Shown here: positions 1 through 8,650 of the stretch, in pieces | Layout: each line of letters begins with the position of its first letter | Numbering within the stretch: position 1 is the stretch's first letter | Made by a program: the position numbers and the translations under genes | Assembly (NCBI GenBank): GCA_964390795.1 | Contig: CAYMLQ010000099.1 | Span: forward strand, 1 to 16,198 | DNA from: CAYMLQ01 sp964390795 | GTDB taxonomy: Bacteria > Verrucomicrobiota > Kiritimatiellia > RFP12 > UBA1067 | Length of the DNA stretch: 16,198 nucleotides | Direction: 5' to 3' | Notes under the pieces: model-generated | The model's input: the letters and a program-made list of their open reading frames with translations, nothing else | Databases searched by the model: none | What the model was told of the DNA's origin: nothing

Positions 1-230
1 CCGTGCCCGTGTGGGAATACACGATCGGCGGGTATCAGGTCATCAAGAAATGGCTCTCCTACCGCGAGAAGCCGCTGCTGGGGCGCGGCCTGACCGTGGC
101 CGAGGTGCGCTATGTCACCGAGACCGCCCGCCGGATCGCGGCGCTTCTCGCCCTGCAACCGCAGTTGGATGGGAATTACAGCGCTGTGGTTAACAACGCA
201 ACAGCCGCAACAAACCCTGTCTCGATGTGA
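1..230 (+). CDS. C-terminal end of a type ISP restriction-modification enzyme (partial)
   Basis: The reading frame enters from outside the window and ends at TGA 228-230, leaving about 75 C-terminal residues. The stretch VWEYTIGGYQVIKKWLSYRE, followed by LLGR and a helix with ARRIAALL, is what I recognise as the tail of type ISP restriction/DNA-methyltransferase proteins: large single polypeptides that modify and cut DNA. This is recognition from memory, and the catalytic domains are outside the window. The last ~15 residues, rich in Ala, Asn and Thr, look like an unconserved tail. It converges on the minus-strand cluster with only 30 bases between the two stop codons and no clear terminator hairpin there. 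It is probably a defence gene unrelated to the surface-protein cluster. Confidence 0.75.
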   Translation, partial: VPVWEYTIGGYQVIKKWLSYREKPLLGRGLTVAEVRYVTETARRIAALLALQPQLDGNYSAVVNNATAATNPVSM

Positions 231-260
231 ACACACGTCTCGCCATACTCTAAGAATCGG

Positions 261-1820
261 TCACTGACGCACAGTGATACGGAAGAAGACCGGGCCGGAA
301 CCCGGTGACGCGGCCGTGTTGGTGAGAGTTGTGCCGGTTCCCGCCACGTTTTGGCAGCCCGGCACGTTGGTCCAAGAAGAACCTGACAGCGTGCTGTTGC
401 TGACGACGCTGTAGTACCGCCTGGCCGCGCTCGGCCAGGTGAGGGACACCAGCGAGCCGTCGGACTGGGCGTTGATAGACGTGATCCTGAGCACGCTATT
501 GGAGTCGGCCGGGTTGGTCCCGGCAACAACCTCGTCGCGGTCGTTCACCCCGTCCTGGTCGGTGTCCAAGAGCGGACTCGTGTATTCATACGCGCCGATG
601 TCGACACGGGCGGTGCCGTTGTTGTCGCCGTCCCAGGGGCGCGGCGCCCCGTCCAGATCCGCGGTCGGTGCGCCGTCGGAGGAACCCGCATCGATGCAGG
701 GCGAGCCCGCAGTCAGGCGGAAGTCGCCCGACGCCATGTCCGCCAGTAGCGGCGGAGCCGTCACGCAGTCCGTGCCCAGAGCCGGAATCGTGCAGGTGTT
801 GGCAGCCATGCTGGCAGGAAGCATGCTGATGTTTTCGGCATCGTTCCAATAGACGATGCAGTTGGTTATGGACGTACCTCCGACTCCGCCTCCGCGCAGC
901 CCACCCGGGCAGGAGTTCGAGACGATCGTACAATTCACGGCCCGGCCGCCACTGAGTCCGCCGCCATTGCAATTTCCCGAAGCAGACCCTTCGATTTTGA
1001 CGCGGTTGAACGCCACCACGCAATTCGAGAGGATGGACGACGAGCCGCCGCCGCCGATGTTGTAGCCGTGCGATCTTGGAAACTCGGCCTTGTTGCGCAG
1101 GATGAAACAGTCCGCCACCGACTTGCAGTTGTCCATACCCGCGCCCACCATCGCCATGTTGTCCGCGACGACGCAGCGCAGGAGCGTGCAAGCCGAAGCA
1201 CCCCCACCCTGCGACTGTGCAACGTTACTCAGGATGCGCGAATCCGTGACGGCACACTGGTAAACGCCGCCCCCGTACCTGTTGGCGTAGTTGTTCGAGA
1301 TCACGCAGTCCGTCACCTTCTCGCCGCCGGGCCAGTAGGCGAGGATACCGCCGCCCGAGCCGAAACTGTCGCAATACCCGCCTGTGACGGTGAAGCCGGC
1401 GAGCGAGGAGCCGCCGCTCAGGTAAACGCCGCGCATGGAGTTGGTTTGCCCCATCACCCAGCTTGCGAAGGCGACGATGGTCGTGACCTCGGGGCCGTTG
1501 ACGCTGCGCAGAAGGACCCCGTTCGTGACCGCCACGCGGTTGCTGGCATAGGTGTTGTTGATGATCGTGCCCGAACCTCCGGCGTTATACACGCCGTTGG
1601 TCGCGAGCACGGTATCGCCTGGACCCGCCGCGTCCACCGCGGACTGAAGGTCGTGTGCCGCCGTGGCCCACGACGTGTAGGGCGCGCCCGGCGAGGGGCT
1701 GGCCGTCCAGACATAATGGGTTTCGGCCCGGGCCCCGGTCGCCGCCATCAGCATCAGTAACACAGGAACCCCGATGGTTGCTTTTCGGGATTGGGTTGAG
1801 GGTGGGAGTTTGTTTTTCAT
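261..1820 (-). CDS. Secreted right-handed beta-helix protein with choice-of-anchor Q-like and calcium-repeat segments
   Basis: The protein is 519 residues from ATG 1820. I prefer this start because GAGG lies 8 bases upstream and a classical signal peptide follows (KNK n-region, hydrophobic VPVLLMLMAATG, ARA cleavage near residue 32). The frame stays open 25 codons further upstream, but that extension spoils the signal peptide. Residues ~55-345 form repeating short strands with GGG turns and N/C ladders (GGGV, NNYAN, NCTIVSN), typical of pectate-lyase-like parallel beta-helices. SPCIDAGS ... DLDGAPRPWDGDNNGTARVDIGAYEY (residues 373-413) matches the choice-of-anchor Q/polymorphic outer membrane protein ending. 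DTDQDGVNDRDEVVAGTNP is a thrombospondin type-3-like calcium loop. The last ~75 residues form a small beta domain ending FFRITV. It is probably exported to the cell surface; substrate and function are unknown. Its first 58 codons are duplicated in the neighbouring SUMF1 gene. Confidence 0.85.
   Translation of the reverse strand: MKNKLPPSTQSRKATIGVPVLLMLMAATGARAETHYVWTASPSPGAPYTSWATAAHDLQSAVDAAGPGDTVLATNGVYNAGGSGTIINNTYASNRVAVTNGVLLRSVNGPEVTTIVAFASWVMGQTNSMRGVYLSGGSSLAGFTVTGGYCDSFGSGGGILAYWPGGEKVTDCVISNNYANRYGGGVYQCAVTDSRILSNVAQSQGGGASACTLLRCVVADNMAMVGAGMDNCKSVADCFILRNKAEFPRSHGYNIGGGGSSSILSNCVVAFNRVKIEGSASGNCNGGGLSGGRAVNCTIVSNSCPGGLRGGGVGGTSITNCIVYWNDAENISMLPASMAANTCTIPALGTDCVTAPPLLADMASGDFRLTAGSPCIDAGSSDGAPTADLDGAPRPWDGDNNGTARVDIGAYEYTSPLLDTDQDGVNDRDEVVAGTNPADSNSVLRITSINAQSDGSLVSLTWPSAARRYYSVVSNSTLSGSSWTNVPGCQNVAGTGTTLTNTAASPGSGPVFFRITVRQ
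1644..1818 (-). repeat. Duplicated N-terminal coding segment, copy 1 (beta-helix gene)
   Basis: This stretch aligns without gaps to 3021-3195 at a constant offset of 1377 bases. I counted 24 differences in 175 positions by hand, about 86% identity. It encodes the signal peptide and the motif ETHYVWTASPSPGAPYTSW. Many differences are at third codon positions, and the most diverged block lies in the hydrophobic core of the signal peptide, so both copies appear to be kept by selection on the protein. Confidence 0.85.
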
Positions 1821-1991
1821 TGCGGGTGCCTCGGTTGGTGTTATCATGCAGCGAATCGATGGGTGTGAGATTAACAGTATTGCACGTGGAAACAAAAGGC
1901 TATTCTTGCTTGGCGACGGGTACGCGCAAGTCGGCTTCCACCAACGCGCCAGTTGCGCATAGGCGCAATTCGTGAGGAGCGCACGGTGTCC
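1821..1991. other. 171-bp intergenic gap between the chimeric SUMF1 gene and the beta-helix gene
   Basis: This is the largest gap inside the downstream half of the cluster. On the minus strand it contains a near-perfect 8-bp hairpin just after the SUMF1 stop (annotated separately) and, close to the beta-helix start, the GAGG ribosome-binding site. I see no convincing -35/-10 pair and no gene. The gap suggests that the beta-helix gene may have its own promoter rather than being strictly part of the coupled operon. Confidence 0.5.
1951..1970 (-). terminator. Hairpin downstream of the chimeric SUMF1 gene (possible terminator)
   Basis: TTGCGC at 1953-1958 and GCGCAA at 1963-1968 form a perfect 6-bp stem around a 4-base loop; one wobble pair and one A-T pair extend it to 8 bp. 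It sits about 20 bases past the stop codon of the 1992-3248 gene. No T-run follows on the minus strand, so it is not a canonical intrinsic terminator. It could be an mRNA 3'-end stabiliser or an operator. Confidence 0.3.
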
Positions 1992-3248
1992 TTAACGGCA
2001 GACGGCTCGGAACCCGAAGATACCGTCGTAGGCGGAGTCCGGGTAGAACCAGTAACTGTAGCGGCAACGCGCGTAGTCCGCATAGTTGATCCAACTCCCG
2101 CCACGGATGTTCCGGAACGAGCCCGACGCGTCCCAACACCATTCCCACACATTTCCCGCCATGTCGTAAAGCCCGTACCCGTTCGCCGCGAACGCGCCCA
2201 CCGGACTGGTGTAAGGAGTCCCACCCGTGGCATACCGCGTGTCGTAACCTTGATAGCCGTCGTCATACGCGTAATAAGGCGTGCCGCCTGGCCAATAACT
2301 GCAATAGTTTGCCCGTGTGTGGTCGATCCTGTCGCCCCACGGGAAGCGCTTGCCCGAGAGTCCGCCCCGCGCCGCATACTCCCACTCCATCACCGTCGGC
2401 AGCCGGTAACCGCTCGCGGCGAAGTCACACGTTACGACATCAGAACCGGAACTGCCGAACACGCCTGTCTTGTAGACCGCCCCTCCAACGGTGTAGCACG
2501 GCGTTTGCCCCGCCTTCTCGCTGTGGGCGTTACACCACTTCACGCAGGTGTACCAACTAACCCTCTGCACCGGGTGGTCCGCCGCCTTGCCGCCGACTGT
2601 GGGCAGATCCGTGTACCCGTTTGTCGCGCCCCAGACCGCCACCTCGTCCCACTCGGCCTTGGTCACCTCCGTCGCGTCCATATAAAATGCCGTAACCGTC
2701 AGCGAGTACGCCCCGGCAGTGGGATCAGTCCCGCTGTTCGTACCCGCCGGGATCAGCACCATGCCGGAGGGCGCCACGTTCGTCACCAGCGCCACCACAC
2801 GGTAGAAGGTACACGCCGCGATAACGCCAACCGTCACCACGTGCTGGCCGGAACCGTTCGCCACAATACCCGTCACGCCCGGCGAGCCAACATGCCAGGT
2901 GCCGGTGGGGGCGTTCGCCCACTCCACCCGGTACAACGTTGCCGTCGATATCTCGTTGAACGTCAGCCGCCCCGTGCTGTCGAAAGACTGGATCGCCAAA
3001 TCTGCCGCACCGGTCGCAGTTTGAAGGGCGTGCGCCGCCGTGGTCCACGACGTGTAGGGCACGCCCGGCGAGGGGCTGTTCGTCCAGACATAATGGGTGT
3101 CTGCCCGGACCCCGGTCGACGCCATCAGTATCAGCAACACAGCGAAACCGAAAGCAGCTTTTCGGGTTTGGGTTGAGGGTGGGGGTTCGTTTTTCGGTGT
3201 GTATGGATTCAAGGATAGCTGCATGGAGGTTACCTTTGTTGGACTCAT
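1992..3248 (-). CDS. Secreted SUMF1/FGE-sulfatase-domain protein with chimeric N-terminus
   Basis: The protein is 418 residues. ATG 3248 overlaps the stop of the upstream TIGR03790 gene as ATGA, which suggests translational coupling; ATG 3224, with AAAGG 8 bases upstream, is the alternative. Residues ~30-49 are a signal peptide. Residues 50-79 (THYVWTNSPSPGVPYTSWTT...) match the N-terminus of the beta-helix protein at 261-1820, while residues 82-158 match the 'DLAIQSFD..GRLTF ... YRVEWA' module of the SUMF1 protein at 10236-11438 at roughly 78% identity. Residues ~162-418 are a SUMF1 domain (PF03781-like): MVLIPAGT, YRLPTVMEWEYAARGG, YGLYDMAGNVWEW, RGGSW, and GFRAV at the end. The segment after RGGSW reads INYADYARCRY, so the two active-site cysteines of true formylglycine-generating enzyme are absent. 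A sulfatase-activating role is therefore unlikely; a binding or other SUMF1-fold role is more plausible. Confidence 0.88.
   Translation of the reverse strand: MSPTKVTSMQLSLNPYTPKNEPPPSTQTRKAAFGFAVLLILMASTGVRADTHYVWTNSPSPGVPYTSWTTAAHALQTATGAADLAIQSFDSTGRLTFNEISTATLYRVEWANAPTGTWHVGSPGVTGIVANGSGQHVVTVGVIAACTFYRVVALVTNVAPSGMVLIPAGTNSGTDPTAGAYSLTVTAFYMDATEVTKAEWDEVAVWGATNGYTDLPTVGGKAADHPVQRVSWYTCVKWCNAHSEKAGQTPCYTVGGAVYKTGVFGSSGSDVVTCDFAASGYRLPTVMEWEYAARGGLSGKRFPWGDRIDHTRANYCSYWPGGTPYYAYDDGYQGYDTRYATGGTPYTSPVGAFAANGYGLYDMAGNVWEWCWDASGSFRNIRGGSWINYADYARCRYSYWFYPDSAYDGIFGFRAVCR
3021..3195 (-). repeat. Duplicated N-terminal coding segment, copy 2 (chimeric SUMF1 gene)
   Basis: This is the partner of 1644-1818. 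Similarity to the beta-helix gene stops sharply near 3021 (around residue 77), and similarity to the other SUMF1 gene begins within about four codons. The position equivalent to the beta-helix gene's ATG start is CCG here, so the ancestral start has been lost and translation must begin further upstream, at 3224 or 3248. Confidence 0.85.
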
Positions 3249-6200
3249 GGTTTTGTGATCCTGAGCTTGAAGAAGCCTTTGGATGCACCCGTGATGTCGA
3301 TGGGCACGGCTTGCAGGATGTTGGGGGCAAGACTGGGATAGGCGTTGGCGGCACTGGTCCAGATTTCGGTCCAGAAGTTCGTGGGAATTTCCGGCGTGGA
3401 GATTACGCGGTAAGTGATGTCGGAAGCGTCCCGCAGACGGGTGAAGCTGTAGGTGAAGACGTTGGAGTCGAGGAAAAAGGTGGGGAGGCCGCTGGTGGCG
3501 ACGGTGAGCGGGTCGAGGCCGAGGGCGTATTTCATCAGATTCGGGATGCCGTCGCCGGACGGGTTGGAGGTTTCGCCGGTGTAGGACGGGAGCGGCGTCG
3601 GCGGCCGGGCGGCGGCCAGGTTCGCGATGTTCGACGCGGTGAGCACGGACGGAATGATCGCGAGTTCGTCGAGCAACCCGCTGAAGAAGGCGGAAGGAGC
3701 GGCGGCACCGTCGGAGCCGATGCGAAGGCCTGTGTCGTAGAAATTTGTAAACACTGACGACGAACTGACGTTCTCCGTTCCACGAACCCCGAGGACATTG
3801 GCCTCTGCTCCGTCGAAATAGAAATGCGGGAAATCAGCATTGTCGGGGCCGGTGAACGCTGGATACGTGATTGCAATGTGGTGCCACTGGCCGTCGCACA
3901 GGCTGCCGGATGGCTGACCTTGCAGCACGACGGAGTACTCCCAACTGCTGCCCGACGCTTCGGGGTGGATGTACGCTCGCAGGGAATGCGCGACGGTGGT
4001 GGTGCTGTTGTTGAACGCGCGGTTGATGGTGACACTGAACACGGTGTTTGTCGTCCCGGCGCGGAGACCCTCGAGGATCTTCATCTGGCGGTTCGTCACG
4101 CTCGTGTTGATGAAGGTCAGGAATGTGAAGCCGGATTTGAGCCGCGGGCCGAGTCCGTTCGCGGTGCCACAATTCGCGGATGCGCCCGCAGAAAATTGCG
4201 CGGGCGCTCCGGTGTTGCCGCTCGCGGTGAAGCTTACCGCCGTGTTCGCGGCTTCGAGGCCGGGCCACGACGGCGGGCGCGGGCCGGTTTCGGCCAGGGC
4301 GTAGCTGCCTCCGCTGCTGGTCAGCGTGCCGGTGGCGACGACCGCGCCGGCGGCATCCACACCGAAAATATTCGCGCCGGATGTTTCGCCGAAGCGGAAG
4401 GCGAAGAGCGGCGCGAAGAAGGCAAACCCGGCGCCAAGGTTCGTGAACACGGGTTGCGCGGGAATCTGGTTCGCCCACCACTGCTGCTGCCACCGCTGAA
4501 ACGGCGCGTCGTGCAGTGTCACCATCGCCGTCGTTGGCGAGCCGAGCCAGAAAGAACTGGCGGTCAGCCGGACGGTGAACTGCAGATCGCCGCGGATGAA
4601 GGGATCGTTGATGAGGGGAACGATGATTTGCTTGTCTGTCGTATCGCCGTCGGCCCATGAAACGACGCCCGTTGACGCGACGAAGCCCTGTCCTGCCAAA
4701 GCGGTGCCGGACGCTGTGGCGTAGTTCACCGCAAGCGTGCCGATAAACGGGGAATCGCGGTGAACGACAAGAATGGCGTTGCCGTCGCTCTCGGAGAAGG
4801 AATACGAACTGGAGGCGAACGAGGCTTTGCCAGGACCATCGTCATCAACGATGGTATAGTTGACGCGGTTCCCGGTTCCGAGGATCGCGCCGCCGGTCGC
4901 GGTCCAGAGCCAAGGATAGAAGATTTCATTGAACTCCGGGATGGCGTCGTTGACGATGGGGATGTTGAACACGCGGTCGGACGAATCGCCCGCCGCCCAG
5001 GTGAGCACACCGCTGTAGGTGTTGCTGCCGTCGGGGCCGAGAAAATCCGCGCCGGCGGTTGCGGCTGGGCTGGAGCCGTAGAGCGCCCAGTTCACCGACA
5101 CCGCACCGTTGCTCCCGCCTGACCGGCGCACGCTGAACGTCACCGTGCCCACGGTTTCCGGAACCGTGATCGTCGTACCTCCATTTTTCTTCGCGCCGAC
5201 GATGCCGATGACGCCGTTCGTCGCACCGTTGACGGTGAGCTTGGCGACATCGCTCGTGACCGTGCCAACGGAGTTGCTGAAAAGGATGCGGAAGAGCCTG
5301 CCGCTGTCTGAGACGGCGGAGGGTCCGTAGTCAATGCCCAGTCCGTTCGCGCCGGGAATGTTGAGCCAGTTTGTCCCACCGTCGCTGCTCGACTGCCACC
5401 AGAAACCTGTCGGGTTATACGCGTACGTGGTGAACGTTGCCATGTCGCCGACATTGACGGTCTGACTGTATGGCGAGCCGATGTTCTGAGGAAACGTGGC
5501 GACGCCGCTCGCATCCACCGTGATCATCTGCGTCTCGCTCAAGGTTGCGCCGGCCTGATCGGTGGCGGTGAATTGCACCGCATACGTTCCCGGCCCGGTG
5601 AAGGTGGCCGTGGCCAACTGGCTGTCATCGCGGTCGAGCGTCATTGTTTGCCCCGGTGGATTCGAGACGACCACCCAATGGAACGTGAGCAACGGATACT
5701 TGTAGGTGCTCGATTCCGGGTCGTTGAACGAGGCGTTGAGCGTGAGCGGTTGCCCGGCAGACAACTGGGAGATCGAAAAGAGCAAGACACTGTTCAGGCT
5801 CGGAGCGGCGTTGGTCTGCACGGTGATGCCAACCGACGCGGAGCCCGTTCGCCCGTTCACGCCGCTGGCCGTAAGCGTGAACGATTGTGCGCTGCTGACG
5901 GCCGACATCGAGCAGAATTGCGCCGTCTCGCCGTTCGTCGAAACGAGCGTGAACGTTCCATTCGGATCGGTGCTGCTCCATTGCATCGTCGGCTGGTTCG
6001 TGTTCGTGCCGGCTATTTCCATCCGCCGCCCGAACTGGTCTTTCGTGAACGCATACACATCGAACGGCAGTCCCCTCAGAGGGTTGGTGAGCAAGCCGGT
6101 GGACAACGTCAGGCCCGACACCGTTTGCTGCACCGTCACCGGCAAACTCGTCGCGGTGCTGTTGGTCAAACCCGCGACGCGCAAACCGAGCAAGTAGTTG

Positions 6201-8626
6201 CCGGCACTGGTGAACGTCACGGTCGTCGCCGGCACGGCGGCGGCCCCGTTGGAGGAGAACGTCACAGCTTTCGGCCCGCTCAGCAGCGCCCAGTGATACG
6301 TCAGGTTGGCCAGCTCGCCGGGCGTGCCGCTACCGATGGTGGCGTTAGCGGTCAGCGTCACCGCGGTGCCGGTCACGGGCGCGGCGGACGGCGTGACCGC
6401 CACGATTGTCGGCGTGGCGGCTGCGACACCCGTGCCGTCGTTGGCCGTGGCGGCGCGGGTGAAGTTGACGAAATCCTGGCTGGTGCCGCCGCGCAGTTTC
6501 ACTTTCCAAAACGTCCAAGCGGCGTTGTTGAAAGCTGAGCGAGCCCTCAATACATGCCAGCCCGGCGCGAGTCGGCGCGGGCCGAAGATGTAGTTGCGCT
6601 CGGTCAGCGACTGGCCGTCGAGCAGGCAGATGCGGTTTTGTGAGTAACCGTTATACTCGAAACCGATTTCGTACCAATCGTCCATCGGCGCGTAGAACCA
6701 GAGTTTCATGTCGAAGCCGGGGCGCGTGGCGAAATTAGTGAGCGTGAGACCGGCAAACGAGTTGTTGGTGATGTTCAGGCCGCTGCTGGCGTTGCCGGGA
6801 AAATTAGTGAACGCATCCGGCGTGGCTGTGTCCCAGTTGAAAGTGCTGTTGGTCGTCGACAGGAACACCCGTACGTCTGCCATCGCCGCGCCGAGCACCG
6901 CGTTCGAGGCCGGCATCGCGGCCCACGCGACAGGCGTGGTGAACGGCGCGCTCCAGACTTGTTGGCCACTGCTGCGGGTGCCCACGGCGAACAGCGTCCA
7001 GTTGTTGGTCAGCGGCGCGAATGCGGCGCTGTTGGTCAGGTTTAACGTCACCGCGCCGCCCGCGACGGAAAGGTTCGTCAGCGTGCGCCCGTTCGCCTGT
7101 AACGCCAGCGCGGTGAGATCTCCGAGGCCGGTTGGAGTGACGGTGAAACTGGCGGGGCCGTCGGGGTTGACGGTGGCGGGGCCGGTCAGGGCGATGGATT
7201 GGCCGAGGTTGTTGACGAGGAAGGCGAACACCCCTTCGCCCTGTGTGCGGACGGGGTCATTGTTGTATGCCACGACTCGCAGCTCGTGCCAGCCGTCGGA
7301 CAGTGTCGTCGTCGCCAGCGCGAAGCCGCCGCCGGTGCGCGCCACGCTGACCGGTTCACCGGCACCACCGATGTTGATCCGGCGGCCGTCCACGAAGAGA
7401 TCGAGATTGGCTTCGAGCGTTTTCCCGCCGGTCGGTGCGGCGGTTGCGCTGATGGCGATGGTACCGCTGACCGTCGCGCCGTCGGCCGGCGCCGAAACCG
7501 TGACGGCGGGGAAATCGGCGTAGGGCTGCAGGAGCGGATCGCCGGCGCAGACGATTTCCGCCGGCTGCTTGAGCGACAGCCAGAACGCCTCGGCCAGAGA
7601 CGCGCCGGCCCGCAAATGCGTTTGAATGTGCGCGTGCGGGAACTTCTGCTGAATCGCGTAAGGTTCGGCCATCGTACCCGACGATCCGTCCGCGCCCGCC
7701 CGCAGCCAGCTCGTAAGCGGTGTCTGGGGCGGATTGAAGGTGTCGAGGGAGCCGCCGTTGCTCGTGAGGTGATCCACCCACGCGCCCGGCATGTAGGCGT
7801 TCCCGATGTCGGTAAAAGTCGCGATGCCGACCACCCCGCCTGCGATGTCCCGCCGATCAGAGATCCACGCATTGCCCGAGGCCGAGGCGCTGCCCGTCAC
7901 AACGTAGCTGATGCCGCGTGTCTTCCACACGTACTCCACGTCATAGATTTCCCCCTCCCGTGTTGTGCTCCGCACGTCCGGGTTCAGCGGCCAGTACACG
8001 GTGCCCCCCGGTTTCAATCCATCGCGCGCAGCGGCCCGGTCAATGAAACCCAGAATCTCCGGCGTGCTGTTTCCCGATTTGCCCGGAAAACCGATGGAGC
8101 TGACCGGCAGGTACTTTTGCCCTGAAAACACCGTTGCCGCCGTGAGCGCCACCGTGCCCGTCGGCGCGAGCCCAAAAATGGTTTGCGGTTGCGCATACGC
8201 ATTTTGAAAGGCGTTCGCCGCCGTCGGGAAGCTGGCCTGGCTGTAATTCGGCGACAGAAAGATGAAGCTATGCAGCGAAAACACGTACTGCCCCGAAATC
8301 TGCTGCGCGGAATCCAGTGGCGTGATGCCCGCCAGGGCGACGCCCTGCAACTGCGCGTCCAGCCCGCGCGAGGTGACCGCCGCGCGGAACGCGTACATGA
8401 AATCCCATGCGGTCGTGCGCGAGAAACTCGCGGGAAACACATAGGGGAACATGTTGCGTTCGGGGATGCCTCGTCTTTGCTGGTACTCGTTGGCAATCGT
8501 CACCGACCGCGGATCGGTCGGATTGTACACGACGACATAGCCCGCTGGTCCGCCTCCGGCCAGGGCAGCCTGCGCCGCCAAAAGGACTGTCAAAGCCAGT
8601 GTGGTTCGTTGAAGTATTCTCATCAT
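3245..8626 (-). CDS. Giant secreted TIGR03790-family protein with Ig-like, Calx-beta and LamG-like domains
   Basis: The protein is about 1793 residues. ATG 8626 is chosen because AGGAG lies 7 bases upstream; the frame reaches back to a TTG that overlaps this ribosome-binding site and is unlikely. A signal peptide (RILQRTTLALTVLLAAQAALA) is followed by a TIGR03790 domain, residues ~25-372 (VVYNPTDPRSVTIANEYQQRRGIPERN; GVALAGITPLDSA; a late CAGDPLLQPYADFP). Then come an Ig-like domain (~372-480), a ligand-binding-like beta domain containing MKLWFYAPMDDWYEIGFEYN (~600-722), PKD/Ig-like repeats (~730-1135), two Calx-beta-like domains (~1135-1370), a LamG/concanavalin-like domain (~1400-1675, with WHHIAITY and FSGLLDELAI), and a C-terminal segment starting SGDGIPNLMKYALGLDPL. 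The biochemical function of TIGR03790 is unknown; the family was described as restricted to genomes with exosortase. No PEP-CTERM tail is visible: the end is FFKLRITKP. It lies 24 bases after FecR and is coupled by ATGA to the next gene. Adhesin-like architecture suggests a surface protein. Confidence 0.88.
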   Translation of the reverse strand: MMRILQRTTLALTVLLAAQAALAGGGPAGYVVVYNPTDPRSVTIANEYQQRRGIPERNMFPYVFPASFSRTTAWDFMYAFRAAVTSRGLDAQLQGVALAGITPLDSAQQISGQYVFSLHSFIFLSPNYSQASFPTAANAFQNAYAQPQTIFGLAPTGTVALTAATVFSGQKYLPVSSIGFPGKSGNSTPEILGFIDRAAARDGLKPGGTVYWPLNPDVRSTTREGEIYDVEYVWKTRGISYVVTGSASASGNAWISDRRDIAGGVVGIATFTDIGNAYMPGAWVDHLTSNGGSLDTFNPPQTPLTSWLRAGADGSSGTMAEPYAIQQKFPHAHIQTHLRAGASLAEAFWLSLKQPAEIVCAGDPLLQPYADFPAVTVSAPADGATVSGTIAISATAAPTGGKTLEANLDLFVDGRRINIGGAGEPVSVARTGGGFALATTTLSDGWHELRVVAYNNDPVRTQGEGVFAFLVNNLGQSIALTGPATVNPDGPASFTVTPTGLGDLTALALQANGRTLTNLSVAGGAVTLNLTNSAAFAPLTNNWTLFAVGTRSSGQQVWSAPFTTPVAWAAMPASNAVLGAAMADVRVFLSTTNSTFNWDTATPDAFTNFPGNASSGLNITNNSFAGLTLTNFATRPGFDMKLWFYAPMDDWYEIGFEYNGYSQNRICLLDGQSLTERNYIFGPRRLAPGWHVLRARSAFNNAAWTFWKVKLRGGTSQDFVNFTRAATANDGTGVAAATPTIVAVTPSAAPVTGTAVTLTANATIGSGTPGELANLTYHWALLSGPKAVTFSSNGAAAVPATTVTFTSAGNYLLGLRVAGLTNSTATSLPVTVQQTVSGLTLSTGLLTNPLRGLPFDVYAFTKDQFGRRMEIAGTNTNQPTMQWSSTDPNGTFTLVSTNGETAQFCSMSAVSSAQSFTLTASGVNGRTGSASVGITVQTNAAPSLNSVLLFSISQLSAGQPLTLNASFNDPESSTYKYPLLTFHWVVVSNPPGQTMTLDRDDSQLATATFTGPGTYAVQFTATDQAGATLSETQMITVDASGVATFPQNIGSPYSQTVNVGDMATFTTYAYNPTGFWWQSSSDGGTNWLNIPGANGLGIDYGPSAVSDSGRLFRILFSNSVGTVTSDVAKLTVNGATNGVIGIVGAKKNGGTTITVPETVGTVTFSVRRSGGSNGAVSVNWALYGSSPAATAGADFLGPDGSNTYSGVLTWAAGDSSDRVFNIPIVNDAIPEFNEIFYPWLWTATGGAILGTGNRVNYTIVDDDGPGKASFASSSYSFSESDGNAILVVHRDSPFIGTLAVNYATASGTALAGQGFVASTGVVSWADGDTTDKQIIVPLINDPFIRGDLQFTVRLTASSFWLGSPTTAMVTLHDAPFQRWQQQWWANQIPAQPVFTNLGAGFAFFAPLFAFRFGETSGANIFGVDAAGAVVATGTLTSSGGSYALAETGPRPPSWPGLEAANTAVSFTASGNTGAPAQFSAGASANCGTANGLGPRLKSGFTFLTFINTSVTNRQMKILEGLRAGTTNTVFSVTINRAFNNSTTTVAHSLRAYIHPEASGSSWEYSVVLQGQPSGSLCDGQWHHIAITYPAFTGPDNADFPHFYFDGAEANVLGVRGTENVSSSSVFTNFYDTGLRIGSDGAAAPSAFFSGLLDELAIIPSVLTASNIANLAAARPPTPLPSYTGETSNPSGDGIPNLMKYALGLDPLTVATSGLPTFFLDSNVFTYSFTRLRDASDITYRVISTPEIPTNFWTEIWTSAANAYPSLAPNILQAVPIDITGASKGFFKLRITKP

Positions 8627-8642
8627 CAGTTTTCTCCTCTCC
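8627..8642 (-). promoter_or_regulatory. Strong ribosome-binding site that sets the TIGR03790 gene start
   Basis: On the minus strand the bases just before ATG 8626 read GAGAGGAGAAAACTG. This is the clearest Shine-Dalgarno sequence in the window, 7 bases from the start. Two ATG codons in tandem (8626 and 8623) follow it. It implies strong independent initiation on the longest gene even though the upstream FecR stop is only 24 bases away. Confidence 0.7.
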
Positions 8643-8650
8643 AACCCGCC

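Noticed and set aside
1900..2148. Minus-strand open frame of 82 codons covering the SUMF1 3' end and the intergenic gap
   Set aside because: Most of it overlaps the real SUMF1 domain in another frame, and the part in the gap shows no family features or ribosome-binding site.
1953..3176. Plus-strand open frame of about 407 codons opposite the chimeric SUMF1 gene
   Set aside because: It is very rich in Arg, Val and Pro with no recognisable domain, and mirrors a gene with clear SUMF1 motifs; long antisense frames are expected in GC-rich coding DNA.
5573..6538. Plus-strand open frame of about 321 codons opposite the TIGR03790 gene
   Set aside because: Arg/Gly/His-rich composition, no motif and no upstream ribosome-binding site; it is a shadow of the minus-strand gene.
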